A stretch of DNA of 64,000 nucleotides from Lentisphaerae bacterium ADurb.Bin082 (GCA_002070945.1 MWEG01000113.1:1-64000); one strand, 5' to 3'. Positions 17,137 through 26,622 are shown, counted from the stretch's first letter. A program made the numbers and translations. Notes: a model not told the origin generated them from the sequence alone.

Positions 17137-17795
17137 AGACAGCGACACTATGGCAAGACGACCAGGGCACGGCTCTCATGGAGTTTGTGCTCGTCATGCC
17201 AATTTTGGTGTTCATGATTTTCTGCATCGCCCAGCTGGCCCTGGTGTGCATGGCAAAGCAGCTGACCCATTACGCCGCCTACTCGGCGGCTCGTGCGGTC
17301 ATCGTCTACCACCCTGATGACTTCAGTGACAATGGCGTTTTTTATTCGGACAAGGGCGTGGCCCATCAGGCCGCCTGCACGGTGCTTGCCTGGCTGGGGC
17401 AGCTGCCCGGCGGACCGGACAAAATGCAGATTCCCGACTGGGGGGAGATTCCCGGCTCCGGGTACATCCGCGAGCAGGTCGCCATTGATCCCGCCAATAG
17501 CGTCATATTGACGGATGTCCCGGCCGTCAAGGTGACGGTCAAATTCCGCTATCCCCTGCTGATCCCCTTTGCCGGAAACATCATCGGCTACTTCCACGGC
17601 GGCAAGGCCGAGGGGAATTGGGACGTGGTCGGCCTGCTGCCGAAAGATATGCCGGAAAAACTGGCGCCTAACAAAGTGGCGGACACGCCATGCTTCATGT
17701 TGACTGAGACGTGCATCCTGCCTATGCCTTGGGACAATAACATGTTCCCCAGGGCAGAGACGACAGCAGCTCTGGGAACCGAGGAAATCCAATGA
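17133..17795 (+). CDS. tadE: TadE-like pseudopilin
   Basis: A 220-residue protein with a short leader ending 'DDQG', then 'TALMEFVLVMPILVFMIF': Gly(-1), Glu(+5), Phe(+6), the TadE signature. The N-terminal helix continues into 'KQLTHYAAYSAARAVIVY', the conserved TadE 'A-[AS]-x-x-A-A-R-[AV]' segment. The rest (~60-220) is periplasmic and variable. Its stop overlaps the next start (ATGA). Serves as a minor pseudopilin in pilus assembly. Confidence 0.8.
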   Translation: MKTATLWQDDQGTALMEFVLVMPILVFMIFCIAQLALVCMAKQLTHYAAYSAARAVIVYHPDDFSDNGVFYSDKGVAHQAACTVLAWLGQLPGGPDKMQIPDWGEIPGSGYIREQVAIDPANSVILTDVPAVKVTVKFRYPLLIPFAGNIIGYFHGGKAEGNWDVVGLLPKDMPEKLAPNKVADTPCFMLTETCILPMPWDNNMFPRAETTAALGTEEIQ

Positions 17796-20488
17796 CAAAG
17801 CGAGTACTGGCAATCGCATGGAAGAGGCTGGCGTCCCTCAGAGCGGATGACAGCGGCGCCGCGCTGGTCATAACGCTGGCCGTATTCTTCTTTCTATTCA
17901 TGCTGGTGTCAGCCGTCTACACCGTGGGCGAAGCCGTTAACCGGCGCATTGAGTTGCAGAAAGCCTGCGACGCCGCCGCATACTCAGCAGCCGTGGTGCA
18001 GGCGGACGGACTCTCCCGCATGGCAACAGTCAACAGAGCCATGGCATGGACATACGTCCAGATGGTGCGACGACAAATGGACTACATCACCTACCGCTGG
18101 CTGAAGCTGACCTACAAGAACTACATGGAGGACCGCAAGGCCGCAAAGAATTTCCACTTCTTCCTGATGCCTTGCAAGAAAAAACACCACAAGGAGGGCG
18201 TTGGGTGGTGGTGCGGGCAGGGCGGAAAGTCCGGCATGGACAAGATTCGCCTCAACTTCCGCTTCAATATCTCGTCGGATGACTTGAAGGAGGTGCTCGA
18301 CGACATGGAATCCGCCATGGGGGACGGCGACAGCAGCGCCAGCTCATTGCCCAGCAATACCCCAGATGACATTGCCAATGTCGAGCTGTTTGTCATACGG
18401 TCGGACCTGGATGAAGTCAAAAAGGAGGTCTATGAGAAAATCATGGAGCGGACCGCTCAAGGCGAGGAGTTAGGGTCAGAGCAAATCCGGGAAATCTACC
18501 GTGAAATCTATGTCCGCGACCACCCGGAGCCGACGCCCGTTGGAAGCGACGAGTGGAAAGAGTGGGACGAGGATTTCAGGGAGTTCACCGACAATCACCT
18601 GATTTCCGAGGACGACTATATATGCACAATCTGCGGCAAGAGCAAGGGGGGAGCGGACCACGACGATTGTTTTCAAACTCTTATGGATCGGCTGAGGGCG
18701 CAGGAAAAGGAGGAAAAGGAGCAGGGGCAGGACACGCCGACCTCAAAATACGGCTGGGGAAAGAAGGTGGGCGACCAAATCCGGAACGACAAGAAGACCA
18801 TTGAGATGACCAACCTGGCCCTGGACGCCATCGGCATGAACATGACCCTGGGAATCCGGCAGACAGCCCAGCAAATGCTGGAACTCAACCTGCCCAGGGA
18901 CGCGGACGGGAAAATCCCCGCGGACTTCCGCTACGCTCTGCATATCCCCACTGGAGGCAACCCCTACGGCCAGGCCGGCAGCGGGGACGCATCCCTGCCA
19001 GGAATCTTCTCGCCGCTCTACAACACCGAGGAACACGAGACTCTTTTCCTCAACATGATGGACGGGGATACGCATGACATCCTGCTGGATTATTTCGCCC
19101 ATGGCAAGACGGCGTCCGGCATGCTCAGTCTTCTCTCAGGGGACAAAAAGGCGCCCGGGCTGGACCAGTGGTTCATCCGCACTTATCCCCGTGAAACCCT
19201 CATCAACAACAAAACGAACATCCAGCCTACATGGGAGTCCTACCATGCGGAGGGCATCAGCCGCTCCTACAAAAATGCCAATCGTGCTGAAGGCAGCTGC
19301 ATCACCGGCCAAAGCCGCGCAAACCATGTCTTGTCCATCGGGGACAATTTGGACACGGGTGGCATCAGCGACATACTGGGGGTGGGCAAGATCTTTTCCT
19401 CCATCCTTGACAGCATCAAGCAGGAGATTGACCTCTCGCCCAGTTGCCAGAACAGGCGCAGTCGATTCCCAGAAATGTGCCGCAAGGTGGACGATTCCGT
19501 GGCGCTGGTCTCCCAGTACCGCTGGTGCAGCGCGAAGTGGTTCTGCTTTTTTGTCGTCTATTCTTTCGGCATCAAGTGGCTACATCCCTTCTTCCCCAAA
19601 TTCTACTGTTCAGACCACGGCTACGGAATTATTTGGATTGGTAAGGAACTCGAGGCCGTCGTGAACGGCATGTCGCGCAAGGACTACCGTCCCTGCTTTA
19701 TGGGCTTTGACGAGACTTTCATTCTCAAAGGTCACGCGCGCATCTACGGTGATGACCGGGACTTGGTCGATGAAAACTACGTGGGCACCCCGGCGCGACC
19801 CTGGCTGGTTAATGAGAAATTCTTTGGGGGCGACGGCACCATCACGGTCGGACTGGCCCGTCGCCAGCGGAACCCCTGGCAGCGCGTCATGCAGTGGTTC
19901 TATGACTATGACGCCAACTCGCCAAATGTCAGCAATGGGCTTATGTCGCTGTTCAATGTCAACAAGGACAATTTCCTTTGGACCGCTAGCACTGCCCGGG
20001 CCGCCTATCGTCGCCGGAGCGACGGCTTTGACAGCGGCGAGGCCAATTACGATATGAAGTATGACGTCTCCGCCTATCCTGACGCCCTGGAGATTGACTA
20101 CGCCTCAGGCGCCTCGTCAGGCATGAGAAAACTGCGGGTGGGATGTGTCTGCGAAAAGGGGGACAACAAAGCGCGCTTGGGAAGGGCGTGGAACTTGGGA
20201 ACGCCTGACTGGGACGCGACTTTGTTGCCGGTGCGCTATGCCAAGCGATACATCAGCAAGTACGAGACCTGGAACGGCGACGGCGCCGGGAAATGGGATA
20301 CTGCCCGACAGGACATGGGGCAGGAACAAGCCAAAGGCGCCTTTGAGACGCTTGCCGATCTGCGGTGGTTTGGTTTCGGGGAGCAGGCCGAAACCTCCAC
20401 CTCAGGGCAGAATGTCATGCAGTCAGTATACATAGACGGCAAGGAGCTGGAAAACTGGCGGGCGCTGGAGAAATTGAAAATCTACTGA
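17792..20488 (+). CDS. Very large TadG-like protein
   Basis: An 898-residue protein with an N-terminal TadG-like segment: 'DDSGAALVITLAVFFFLF' followed by 'VNRRIELQKACDAAAYSAA', the standard TadG/'putative Flp pilus-assembly TadE/G-like' pattern including the D-A-A-[AL]-x-[AS]-A stretch. Unlike true pilins it lacks Glu at +5. TadG proteins are usually 400-600 residues with a VWA domain; here no VWA metal site is apparent and about 850 residues are unassigned. Residues ~275-295 contain 'YICTICGKSKGGADHDDCF', a Cys/His-rich patch that could bind zinc. Possibly a tip or adhesin component (inference). Translationally coupled to tadE. Confidence 0.65.
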   Translation: MTKRVLAIAWKRLASLRADDSGAALVITLAVFFFLFMLVSAVYTVGEAVNRRIELQKACDAAAYSAAVVQADGLSRMATVNRAMAWTYVQMVRRQMDYITYRWLKLTYKNYMEDRKAAKNFHFFLMPCKKKHHKEGVGWWCGQGGKSGMDKIRLNFRFNISSDDLKEVLDDMESAMGDGDSSASSLPSNTPDDIANVELFVIRSDLDEVKKEVYEKIMERTAQGEELGSEQIREIYREIYVRDHPEPTPVGSDEWKEWDEDFREFTDNHLISEDDYICTICGKSKGGADHDDCFQTLMDRLRAQEKEEKEQGQDTPTSKYGWGKKVGDQIRNDKKTIEMTNLALDAIGMNMTLGIRQTAQQMLELNLPRDADGKIPADFRYALHIPTGGNPYGQAGSGDASLPGIFSPLYNTEEHETLFLNMMDGDTHDILLDYFAHGKTASGMLSLLSGDKKAPGLDQWFIRTYPRETLINNKTNIQPTWESYHAEGISRSYKNANRAEGSCITGQSRANHVLSIGDNLDTGGISDILGVGKIFSSILDSIKQEIDLSPSCQNRRSRFPEMCRKVDDSVALVSQYRWCSAKWFCFFVVYSFGIKWLHPFFPKFYCSDHGYGIIWIGKELEAVVNGMSRKDYRPCFMGFDETFILKGHARIYGDDRDLVDENYVGTPARPWLVNEKFFGGDGTITVGLARRQRNPWQRVMQWFYDYDANSPNVSNGLMSLFNVNKDNFLWTASTARAAYRRRSDGFDSGEANYDMKYDVSAYPDALEIDYASGASSGMRKLRVGCVCEKGDNKARLGRAWNLGTPDWDATLLPVRYAKRYISKYETWNGDGAGKWDTARQDMGQEQAKGAFETLADLRWFGFGEQAETSTSGQNVMQSVYIDGKELENWRALEKLKIY

Positions 20489-20564
20489 AATTGGAGAAGG
20501 CTGGAAAGGGCGTAATAGTCAGTCCCAGATCAGTTCCCCCAAAAACGAGAAAGGGAAGCAAACC

Positions 20565-21539
20565 ATGAAAAAAATGCTCGGGCTGATGCTTACCGTAAGC
20601 ATCGGGTTGTCCATGGCCACGGCATTGGGAGACGAGGCGAAGAAAAAGTCTGAGGCCGCGCTCTCGTCTATGAAGACGGTGCTTACGGTCACCTCCCTGC
20701 GAAAACAGGCCATTGAGAATTCTGCGGTTGCGGTCAAGACCTTTTTTCAGGCGCGCGCCGAGATGCGCTGGCAGCGCATTGCCAGCGAATATTCCGAGGA
20801 GCAGCTCAACGACTTTTTCCAGGGAACTGTATATCTGGGCACTGCCGATGTGTCGTATGCGGCATTGTACAACCCCTGGTGGGATGCCATCCTGCTGCTG
20901 AACCTCGTCGGCTTGCCGGATGTCCCCAAGGTGGAAAATTTCTGCTTTGTCAGCGGCGGCAAGTTCCGCGGCGATGCTCAGGGGCCTCCCTCTGTCCTGG
21001 AGGGCACGGTCCCCCAGGCGAATCCCTACGCGGTGGACTTGTGGTCCCTCGCTTCCCGCACCGTCAAGCACTACCAGGAACGCTTTACCGGCAACGAGCG
21101 CGCGGAGTTTGTGCGCTTGCAGCCTAATGACCCGGCAGACACCGAGCGCATCCAGGTGCGCTCTGCCGTGCGTTTGCGTTTGCTCCTCAAATTCATCCAG
21201 AATAAGACCATGCAGCGGGAGGCGCGCCGCATCGCCAAGTATCTGACCGCCGGCAATGAGGCGAAGATGCGCAAGTACTTCAAGGGCGGCGGCGGCGCGG
21301 ATTTTGTCGGCACCTTTGCCAAAGTGCCTGGCGAACTCCGGGAGAACTTCATACCATATTGTTATTTCCCAGGCAAGGAGGGAACGCTCTTTGTCTTCTT
21401 CAATGCGGACATGCCCAGGATTTTCGTCACCGTGACGTATCCGCGAAAAGGCTTTGACCGTATTATGGAATGGTATGACTTGCAGGCAGCCGATAAATTT
21501 TTGCAAGTGTGGAACAGCGCTAAGAAGGAGGAAAAATGA
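20565..21539 (+). CDS. Secreted protein of unknown function in the Tad cluster
   Basis: A 324-residue protein with signal peptide (cleavage near ATALGDE) and good ribosome binding site (aaagggaag). After a charged N-terminal helical region (~25-75) the protein is mixed alpha/beta. No family motif is recognised. Features seen: aromatic-rich 'YNPWWDAILLLN' near residue 105, a basic helix 'RREARRIAKYL' type near 220, and 'KGGGGADFVG' near 245. It overlaps the next gene by 4 nt (AATGATGA), so the two secreted proteins are probably made in step and may work together. Confidence 0.6.
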   Translation: MKKMLGLMLTVSIGLSMATALGDEAKKKSEAALSSMKTVLTVTSLRKQAIENSAVAVKTFFQARAEMRWQRIASEYSEEQLNDFFQGTVYLGTADVSYAALYNPWWDAILLLNLVGLPDVPKVENFCFVSGGKFRGDAQGPPSVLEGTVPQANPYAVDLWSLASRTVKHYQERFTGNERAEFVRLQPNDPADTERIQVRSAVRLRLLLKFIQNKTMQREARRIAKYLTAGNEAKMRKYFKGGGGADFVGTFAKVPGELRENFIPYCYFPGKEGTLFVFFNADMPRIFVTVTYPRKGFDRIMEWYDLQAADKFLQVWNSAKKEEK

Positions 21540-23659
21540 TGAGCAAGCACATTTCTTCCATTGTCGCTATTTTTCTGAGTTTGGGCATGGCGGCCAGCGC
21601 TGGCCTCGTGTCTGATTTTTTCTCGTCTTTCGCCTCCAGCGTTGATTCCGCCATCGCTGCCGCGTCAGAAACCATTGATGACGAGGTCACGAGGATGACA
21701 CGCGAAGCAAAGCGGCAGGCTGACAAGGCTGTCGAAGAGGCGCGAGAGGCATTGGCCAAAGCGGACAGAGCCATCTGGGAAGCGATGGGGGATGCGCAGA
21801 GGGACGCCCAGGACGCCGCCAAGGCAGCCGAGCAAGCCCTGAAAGAGGCGGCGCGGAAAGCTGCCGCAGCGGCTGGGGAATACCGCAGCGAGGCAGAGAA
21901 GGCGCTGAAAGCAGCAGAAGAGGCATTGGCCAAAGCACGGAAAAATGCCGAAAATTTGGCTGACGGCGCGGAAAAAGCCCTTGAGGATGCGGAAAAGGAG
22001 CTGGCCAGGGCAGCTGCTGTATTGGAGAAGGCCGCTGCCTCCGCTGTGTCCGAAGTGTCAAAAAGCCTGGGCGAACTAGGCAAGAAAGTCGATGGGGTGC
22101 TGAATGGCATGGACGCACCCAAGCTGGGCGAGGCTCTGGACATGCTGCGGCAGGCTGCGGAAAAGGCGCAGAGCATGGCCAAGGAAGAGGGCGCTAAGCT
22201 CATCCAGGAAGCTGCCGAATATTTGGACAAGACTGCCCAGGGGCTAAATGTCGAGGAGGCTGTCAAAAACGCCATCAGCCAGGTCTCAAAGGCAGTTGGC
22301 AAGCTGCCGGAGGATTTGTCAAAGGGCATTGAGGAAGTGGTCTCTGCCGTTGAAGGCGCCATTCAACGCATGCAGCTGGATTCCTTGGGCAACGGGCTGG
22401 AAAAGCTGCTTGATGGCCTGGAGGGGGACGCAAAGGCGGCCGCCGCCAAGCTGATTGAGCAAATCCAGAATGCAGACAGCGACAAGGCAGCAGCAGAACT
22501 CCTGAAACAGCTGGGGAATGTGCTGAAAGAGGCTGGCGCGGACTCGGACATTGTCGAAACAATAACCGAGGAAGCAGTGAAATTGGCCAAAGGCGACGCC
22601 TCCGGCCTGGAGGAACTTGTGAAGGAATGTGGCCTTGAAAACTTAGAAAAGGTGCTCACCGAGGCTATAGGCAAGGAAAAAGCCGAGGAAATTGTTGAGG
22701 CCATCGAGAGTCTCCTTAGTGGCGACAAGAGCCTGGAGGAGCTCATGGAGGGGGGCGTTAATAAGCTCCTTGATGAGCTGCCCGCCGGAACCGGCGACGC
22801 CCTCAAGGAAGTCCTGACCGCCATCAGCGAAGGTGAAAGCGTCGATGACATCCTGGAGACCTTCAAGGACCTCGGGGAAAATGCCGCCAGGGACGGAGTG
22901 GCCGGATTGCTGGGGAAGACAGGGCTGCCCAAGGAAGCCCAGCAGACCATCATGGAGGGGCTGGAGAAGGCAGCAAACGGCGATTGGACCGGCATCTGGG
23001 AGGACGCCAAGGGGGACATGGCCTCATACCTGGGCGATAAGGTCGCCGAGAAGTTCGGTGAGGAAGCTGGCGCTGCTGTGAAAAACGCCATCACCGAAGC
23101 CCTCAATGGGGATGAGGGCTGGCTTGACTCCGCTACGGACGCTGGCGCCACCATCCTCAGCTCTGTCTTGGAGCAGAAACTTGGGGAATTGCTGGACAGC
23201 CTGGCGGCAAAATACCCCATACTCGGCGAAATTTTCAATGCGCTGGGCATTGATGGCCCAGGCCTGATGAGTGGCATCGGCAATATCTGGAACGCCATCA
23301 AGGACGGCGAGCTCGCAGAACTCTTCTCCTCCTTGATGAACGATATCGCCGAAGCCCTGAGGAACCTGGCAGAGAAACTCAAGAATTTTGCCCAAGACTT
23401 TCTTGACAACTTGATGAACGTCGTCACTGATTTCATCTCCGGGCTGATCAATGACCTTGTGGACATGCTGAAGAGCGCGGTCACCGCAGCCTTGGACGAG
23501 TTTTTGAAGATGCTCCAGGAACTGCAAGCCAAGGTGGCCAGCGCCTCCAGCTACTTCCTGGGCGCGGAGAAAGGCATGGAGTCAAAACTCATGGAAATGA
23601 AGAACTCGCTGAAGGACGCCTTGCAGAAGAATGTCTTCAAGTCACAAAGCGCCAATTGA
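21536..23659 (+). CDS. Secreted Ala/Glu/Lys-rich long helical protein
   Basis: A 707-residue protein with a signal peptide (cleavage near MAASAGLV). Residues ~35-260 are Ala/Glu/Lys-rich with heptad-like spacing, predicted as long coiled coil, reminiscent of LEA/apolipophorin-like repeats ('KAxEEA', 'AxKAAE' words). Residues ~270-560 contain repeated units with Gly turns ('LLSGDKSLEELMEGG', 'ALNGDEGWL', 'AANGDWTGIW'), each a helix followed by G-D/G-x-x; residues ~600-700 are amphipathic helices. No domain recognised. Co-expressed with the pilus machinery; a filament-associated or surface-spanning structural protein is a guess. The last 29 nt overlap a possible longer start of the next gene, but the later ATG is preferred there. 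Confidence 0.6.
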   Translation: MMSKHISSIVAIFLSLGMAASAGLVSDFFSSFASSVDSAIAAASETIDDEVTRMTREAKRQADKAVEEAREALAKADRAIWEAMGDAQRDAQDAAKAAEQALKEAARKAAAAAGEYRSEAEKALKAAEEALAKARKNAENLADGAEKALEDAEKELARAAAVLEKAAASAVSEVSKSLGELGKKVDGVLNGMDAPKLGEALDMLRQAAEKAQSMAKEEGAKLIQEAAEYLDKTAQGLNVEEAVKNAISQVSKAVGKLPEDLSKGIEEVVSAVEGAIQRMQLDSLGNGLEKLLDGLEGDAKAAAAKLIEQIQNADSDKAAAELLKQLGNVLKEAGADSDIVETITEEAVKLAKGDASGLEELVKECGLENLEKVLTEAIGKEKAEEIVEAIESLLSGDKSLEELMEGGVNKLLDELPAGTGDALKEVLTAISEGESVDDILETFKDLGENAARDGVAGLLGKTGLPKEAQQTIMEGLEKAANGDWTGIWEDAKGDMASYLGDKVAEKFGEEAGAAVKNAITEALNGDEGWLDSATDAGATILSSVLEQKLGELLDSLAAKYPILGEIFNALGIDGPGLMSGIGNIWNAIKDGELAELFSSLMNDIAEALRNLAEKLKNFAQDFLDNLMNVVTDFISGLINDLVDMLKSAVTAALDEFLKMLQELQAKVASASSYFLGAEKGMESKLMEMKNSLKDALQKNVFKSQSAN

Positions 23660-23666
23660 GGCTGCC

Positions 23667-24377
23667 ATGACTCTAACCGGTAAAAAAACATCTGGCGACC
23701 AGGGTTCTGTCTTGACGGAGTTCCTGATTGTCGCGCCGCTTTACCTGTTGCTTTTAGGCGGGTTGCTGTTGAGCAATGATATGCTCCGCTTGAAAAACAA
23801 GGTGAACATGGTGGACGCTTTCGTCACCGTGACGGGCACGAGCCGTTTTCTGGGCGGCGAAGACGGCGCCCGCGCCATCACCTCCCAGGTGTCCCATGTC
23901 TGGGGGGAGTTCATGCCCAAGTCCATCACCTCGCCCTTGATGCTCGCCAATGAATACCAGAGCGCAGGTGGGAGGATTCTGGCCAACCGCTGGAACGCAG
24001 TCTATGCCGGACGGGTGGACGTGGAATACACCATGCCGACAATGATCAGTTCCCTGCTGTCCGTGCAAAGGGTGGTCTTCGGGGACGAGAACTACCCGGA
24101 ACACCAGCGGACCTTCAAGCTCTTCGCCGACCCGGCAACCGGTGAATTCCCCAGCGAAAGAGAATGCCGGTTCCATGTCATCCAGAGACATTGGACAGGC
24201 CAAGGCGGGGAGAAGGGATTCAACCGAGCGGCAGACGCGGTCAGGCTGATCGGAGACGGCATTTTGCCAAATGTGCTGTCCGATGCATGGCTCTTCACAA
24301 AAAACACGCTCGCACCGGGGACAACGGAAAGCAACGACGCAACCTATACGCAGCAATTGGGACAATATGCGGAATGA
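23667..24377 (+). CDS. TadE-like pseudopilin (second)
   Basis: A 236-residue protein from ATG 23667 (gaggctgcc upstream), 7 nt after the previous stop; an upstream in-frame ATG at 23631 would overlap that gene and lengthen the leader without benefit. Leader ends 'SGDQG', then 'SVLTEFLIVAPLYLLLLGG': Gly(-1), Glu(+5), Phe(+6), the TadE/TadF-like signature. The rest is periplasmic with no other recognised domain. Probably the TadF-position minor pseudopilin. The stop overlaps the next start by 11 nt. Confidence 0.7.
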   Translation: MTLTGKKTSGDQGSVLTEFLIVAPLYLLLLGGLLLSNDMLRLKNKVNMVDAFVTVTGTSRFLGGEDGARAITSQVSHVWGEFMPKSITSPLMLANEYQSAGGRILANRWNAVYAGRVDVEYTMPTMISSLLSVQRVVFGDENYPEHQRTFKLFADPATGEFPSERECRFHVIQRHWTGQGGEKGFNRAADAVRLIGDGILPNVLSDAWLFTKNTLAPGTTESNDATYTQQLGQYAE

Positions 24378-24717
24378 ACTATTCTGTCTATTCTGGGGAT
24401 TCCTGCTGATGGCGAACGTCGCTTTCGGCCAGAAGCCCGTGGCTACGCCTGCTCAACCGTCGGCGCGCCGGCCGCCCAGCTCCTGGCAGGAGAATCAGGA
24501 AATGCCGCTCTCCTTCGCGGCGGCGAAAGTGCGGGTCAAGACAAAATACGAGGCGCAGGGTTTTTCCCTAAAGCACGAAATCGCCCTGGGCAAGAGGAAT
24601 GAAGGTTGCCTGCTGCTGTGGGAAAAGGAGGGGAAAAAGGTGCTGGTTATGCTCCGGCGCCTGGATGTGGACCGGACTTGCGTTTCTTACGGGGAAATCA
24701 AGGATGACGGAAAGTAA
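24367..24717 (+). CDS. Small secreted protein, unknown
   Basis: A 116-residue protein from ATG 24367 inside the 3' end of the preceding gene. A signal peptide is clear (hydrophobic run LFCLFWGFLLMANVAFG, cleavage near AFGQ). A Pro/Ala linker (residues ~22-40) precedes a compact beta-rich domain of about 75 residues ('LLLWEKEGKKVLVMLRRLDVDRT'-type strands). No family recognised. It overlaps the PP2C gene by 14 nt. Position between pseudopilin and phosphatase suggests a periplasmic accessory of the pilus. Confidence 0.55.
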   Translation: MRNELFCLFWGFLLMANVAFGQKPVATPAQPSARRPPSSWQENQEMPLSFAAAKVRVKTKYEAQGFSLKHEIALGKRNEGCLLLWEKEGKKVLVMLRRLDVDRTCVSYGEIKDDGK

Positions 24718-25543
24718 TCCATATAGCTACATTGAGGCGGCGTCCATGTCCGATATGGGATGTGTGCGAACTAACAACGAAGATGCGTTCCTATGCGCGC
24801 CAAAGGCCGGATGCTATGCCGTGGCTGACGGCATGGGCGGCGGAGAGGCCGGGGAGACAGCCTCGGAGACCGTGCTGGAATGCCTGAAGAAAGCAGTGGA
24901 AAGCACGGCGCTGGATTCGCCTGGATGCCGGAAATATGCCGTGCAGCAGTCGCTCCATAAGGCCAACGGAGCCATTGTGCGCCACCGCGAAGAACATCAT
25001 TATTCTGCTATGGGAACTACAGTGGTCATGCTCCTGCTGGACCCATGGAATGCGGAGGAGGCATTCGTCTGCCATGTGGGCGACAGTCGGCTTTACTGCC
25101 TGCGTCACGGCGAGCTGTTCTGCCTGACTAGGGACCATAGCATGGGCTATGAAATGAAAAGCAAAGGCTCCAAGGAAGTGCTGTCAGACAAGGTCGCCAA
25201 GGCGCTCACCAGGGTGGTAGGAGGAAGCGGACTGCTGGTGCCAGAATGGCAGAAGATTGCTATCTGTCCAGATGACTTGCTGCTGCTCTGCTCCGATGGC
25301 ATTCTGGAGGTGTTGTCTGACGAGAAAATCCAGGCAGTCATGCAGGAGAAGAAGGCGCCGCAGGCCATTGTCGAGGAGCTGAAGGAAAGAGTCATGGCGG
25401 CTGGCGCACCAGATAACCTGACTGCTGTGTGCATGCGAGTCGCCAGCCAATTGCCGTTGCCGGAAGAGGTCGATGAACTAGAACGCGAGGAAAGCGACCT
25501 GCTCCTCAAGGTCGCGGAGGAAAGAAGAGACTATGGAGCATAA
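24704..25543 (+). CDS. PP2C-family Ser/Thr protein phosphatase
   Basis: A 279-residue cytoplasmic enzyme; start at ATG 24704 (aaatcaagg upstream). All PP2C/PPM motifs are present in order: 'GCVRTNNEDAF' (Asp27), 'VADGMGGGEAG' (Asp42, Gly43), 'AMGTTVVML', 'HVGDSRLYCL', 'LTRDHS', 'LLCSDGILEVL', 'GAPDNLTAV'. The metal-binding aspartates (D27, D42, SDG, PDN) are intact, so it should be active. It removes phosphate from Ser/Thr of proteins, here presumably counteracting the kinase encoded two genes downstream. Related phosphatases (Stp, PppA) pair with kinases and FHA proteins in type VI secretion. Confidence 0.92.
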   Translation: MTESNPYSYIEAASMSDMGCVRTNNEDAFLCAPKAGCYAVADGMGGGEAGETASETVLECLKKAVESTALDSPGCRKYAVQQSLHKANGAIVRHREEHHYSAMGTTVVMLLLDPWNAEEAFVCHVGDSRLYCLRHGELFCLTRDHSMGYEMKSKGSKEVLSDKVAKALTRVVGGSGLLVPEWQKIAICPDDLLLLCSDGILEVLSDEKIQAVMQEKKAPQAIVEELKERVMAAGAPDNLTAVCMRVASQLPLPEEVDELEREESDLLLKVAEERRDYGA

Positions 25544-26606
25544 GAATTCGTTTCTTATTCTGTTTTTGGCGCCGGTGAAGGAGTTTTTGGAGGACGACAG
25601 CGTCTCGGAAATCCTCATCAACGGCCCAGAGCAGATTTACATTGAACGGCGCGGGAAGCTGGAGCGCACCGAGGCGAAATTCCCCAGTGAACCGTCCCTG
25701 CGAGCGGCCGCCTCCAACATCGCCAAGTCGGTTCAGCGCCTGCTAAACGATGATTATCCGCGCTTGGACGCCCGCCTGCCAGACGGCAGCCGTGTCCACG
25801 CCGTCATCCCACCGTTGAGTCGCTGCGGCACGGTCATTGCTATCCGCAAGTTCAAGAAGGACACTCTTTCCATTGCCAAGATGCTTGACTACGGAAGCCT
25901 CTCCCCCGATGCGGAAAAGCTGCTGCGCGCCTTGGTGCTGATGCACAAAAATGTCATTGTCTCCGGTGGAACTTCCTCTGGCAAGACTTCTGTGCTGAAT
26001 GCCTTGAGCAGCTTCATCCCCAGCAACGAGCGGGTGCTGGTCATTGAGGACGCCAGCGAATTGCAGCTCCAGCAGGAGCATGTGGTCAGCTTCGAGACCC
26101 GCAGGCCTGACAAGAATGGCCAAGGCGAGGTGACAATCCGGGACCTTCTTGCCTCGTCCCTGCGCCTGCGCCCTGACCGCCTGGTCATCGGCGAAATTCG
26201 CGGCGGCGAGGCTCTGGATTTGCTGCAAGCGCTGAACACGGGCCATGCGGGCTCCATGTCCACTATCCATGCAAACTCGCCCATGGATTGCCTATTCCGG
26301 ATGGAGACCTGCGCGCTGCTCAGCGGCATTGAAATGCCGCTGATGGCGTTGCGCTCCCAGGTGGCCTCTGCCATTGATGCCGTAGTCCATACTGCCCGTC
26401 TTTCTGATGGCTCGCGCAAAGTCGTCGCCATCTCCGAGGTGCTCCCTTTGAAAGGAGGCGAATACCAGGTCAGGGATTTGATGGCCTGGCAGACGGAAGC
26501 GGTGGAGGCGGACGGCAAAATCCGCGGCGCCTTTGTGCTGAAAGAGCCGCCCACCTTCGTGGGCCAGGCGTCGCTCCTGGGCATTGAATTGCCACTGACA
26601 CAGTAA
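25533..26606 (+). CDS. cpaF: Second CpaF/TadA-type secretion ATPase, no FHA
   Basis: A 357-residue ATPase overlapping the phosphatase gene by 11 nt. It contains the core CpaF features: 'SEILINGPEQIYIERRGKL' pattern near residue 24-42, 'DARLPDGSRVHAVIPP', Walker A GGTSSGKT at 145-152, Asp box 'VLVIEDASELQL', 'RPDRLVIGEIRGGEALD', and 'GHAGSMSTIHANSP'. It lacks the FHA and N-terminal helical region of the CpaF at 8337, and is short (typical CpaF 450-500). Two CpaF paralogues in one Tad locus are uncommon; one may drive extrusion and the other retraction or a branch with different pseudopilins (inference). Confidence 0.85.
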   Translation: MEHKNSFLILFLAPVKEFLEDDSVSEILINGPEQIYIERRGKLERTEAKFPSEPSLRAAASNIAKSVQRLLNDDYPRLDARLPDGSRVHAVIPPLSRCGTVIAIRKFKKDTLSIAKMLDYGSLSPDAEKLLRALVLMHKNVIVSGGTSSGKTSVLNALSSFIPSNERVLVIEDASELQLQQEHVVSFETRRPDKNGQGEVTIRDLLASSLRLRPDRLVIGEIRGGEALDLLQALNTGHAGSMSTIHANSPMDCLFRMETCALLSGIEMPLMALRSQVASAIDAVVHTARLSDGSRKVVAISEVLPLKGGEYQVRDLMAWQTEAVEADGKIRGAFVLKEPPTFVGQASLLGIELPLTQ

Positions 26607-26622
26607 GTTCACGAGGGAAGAG

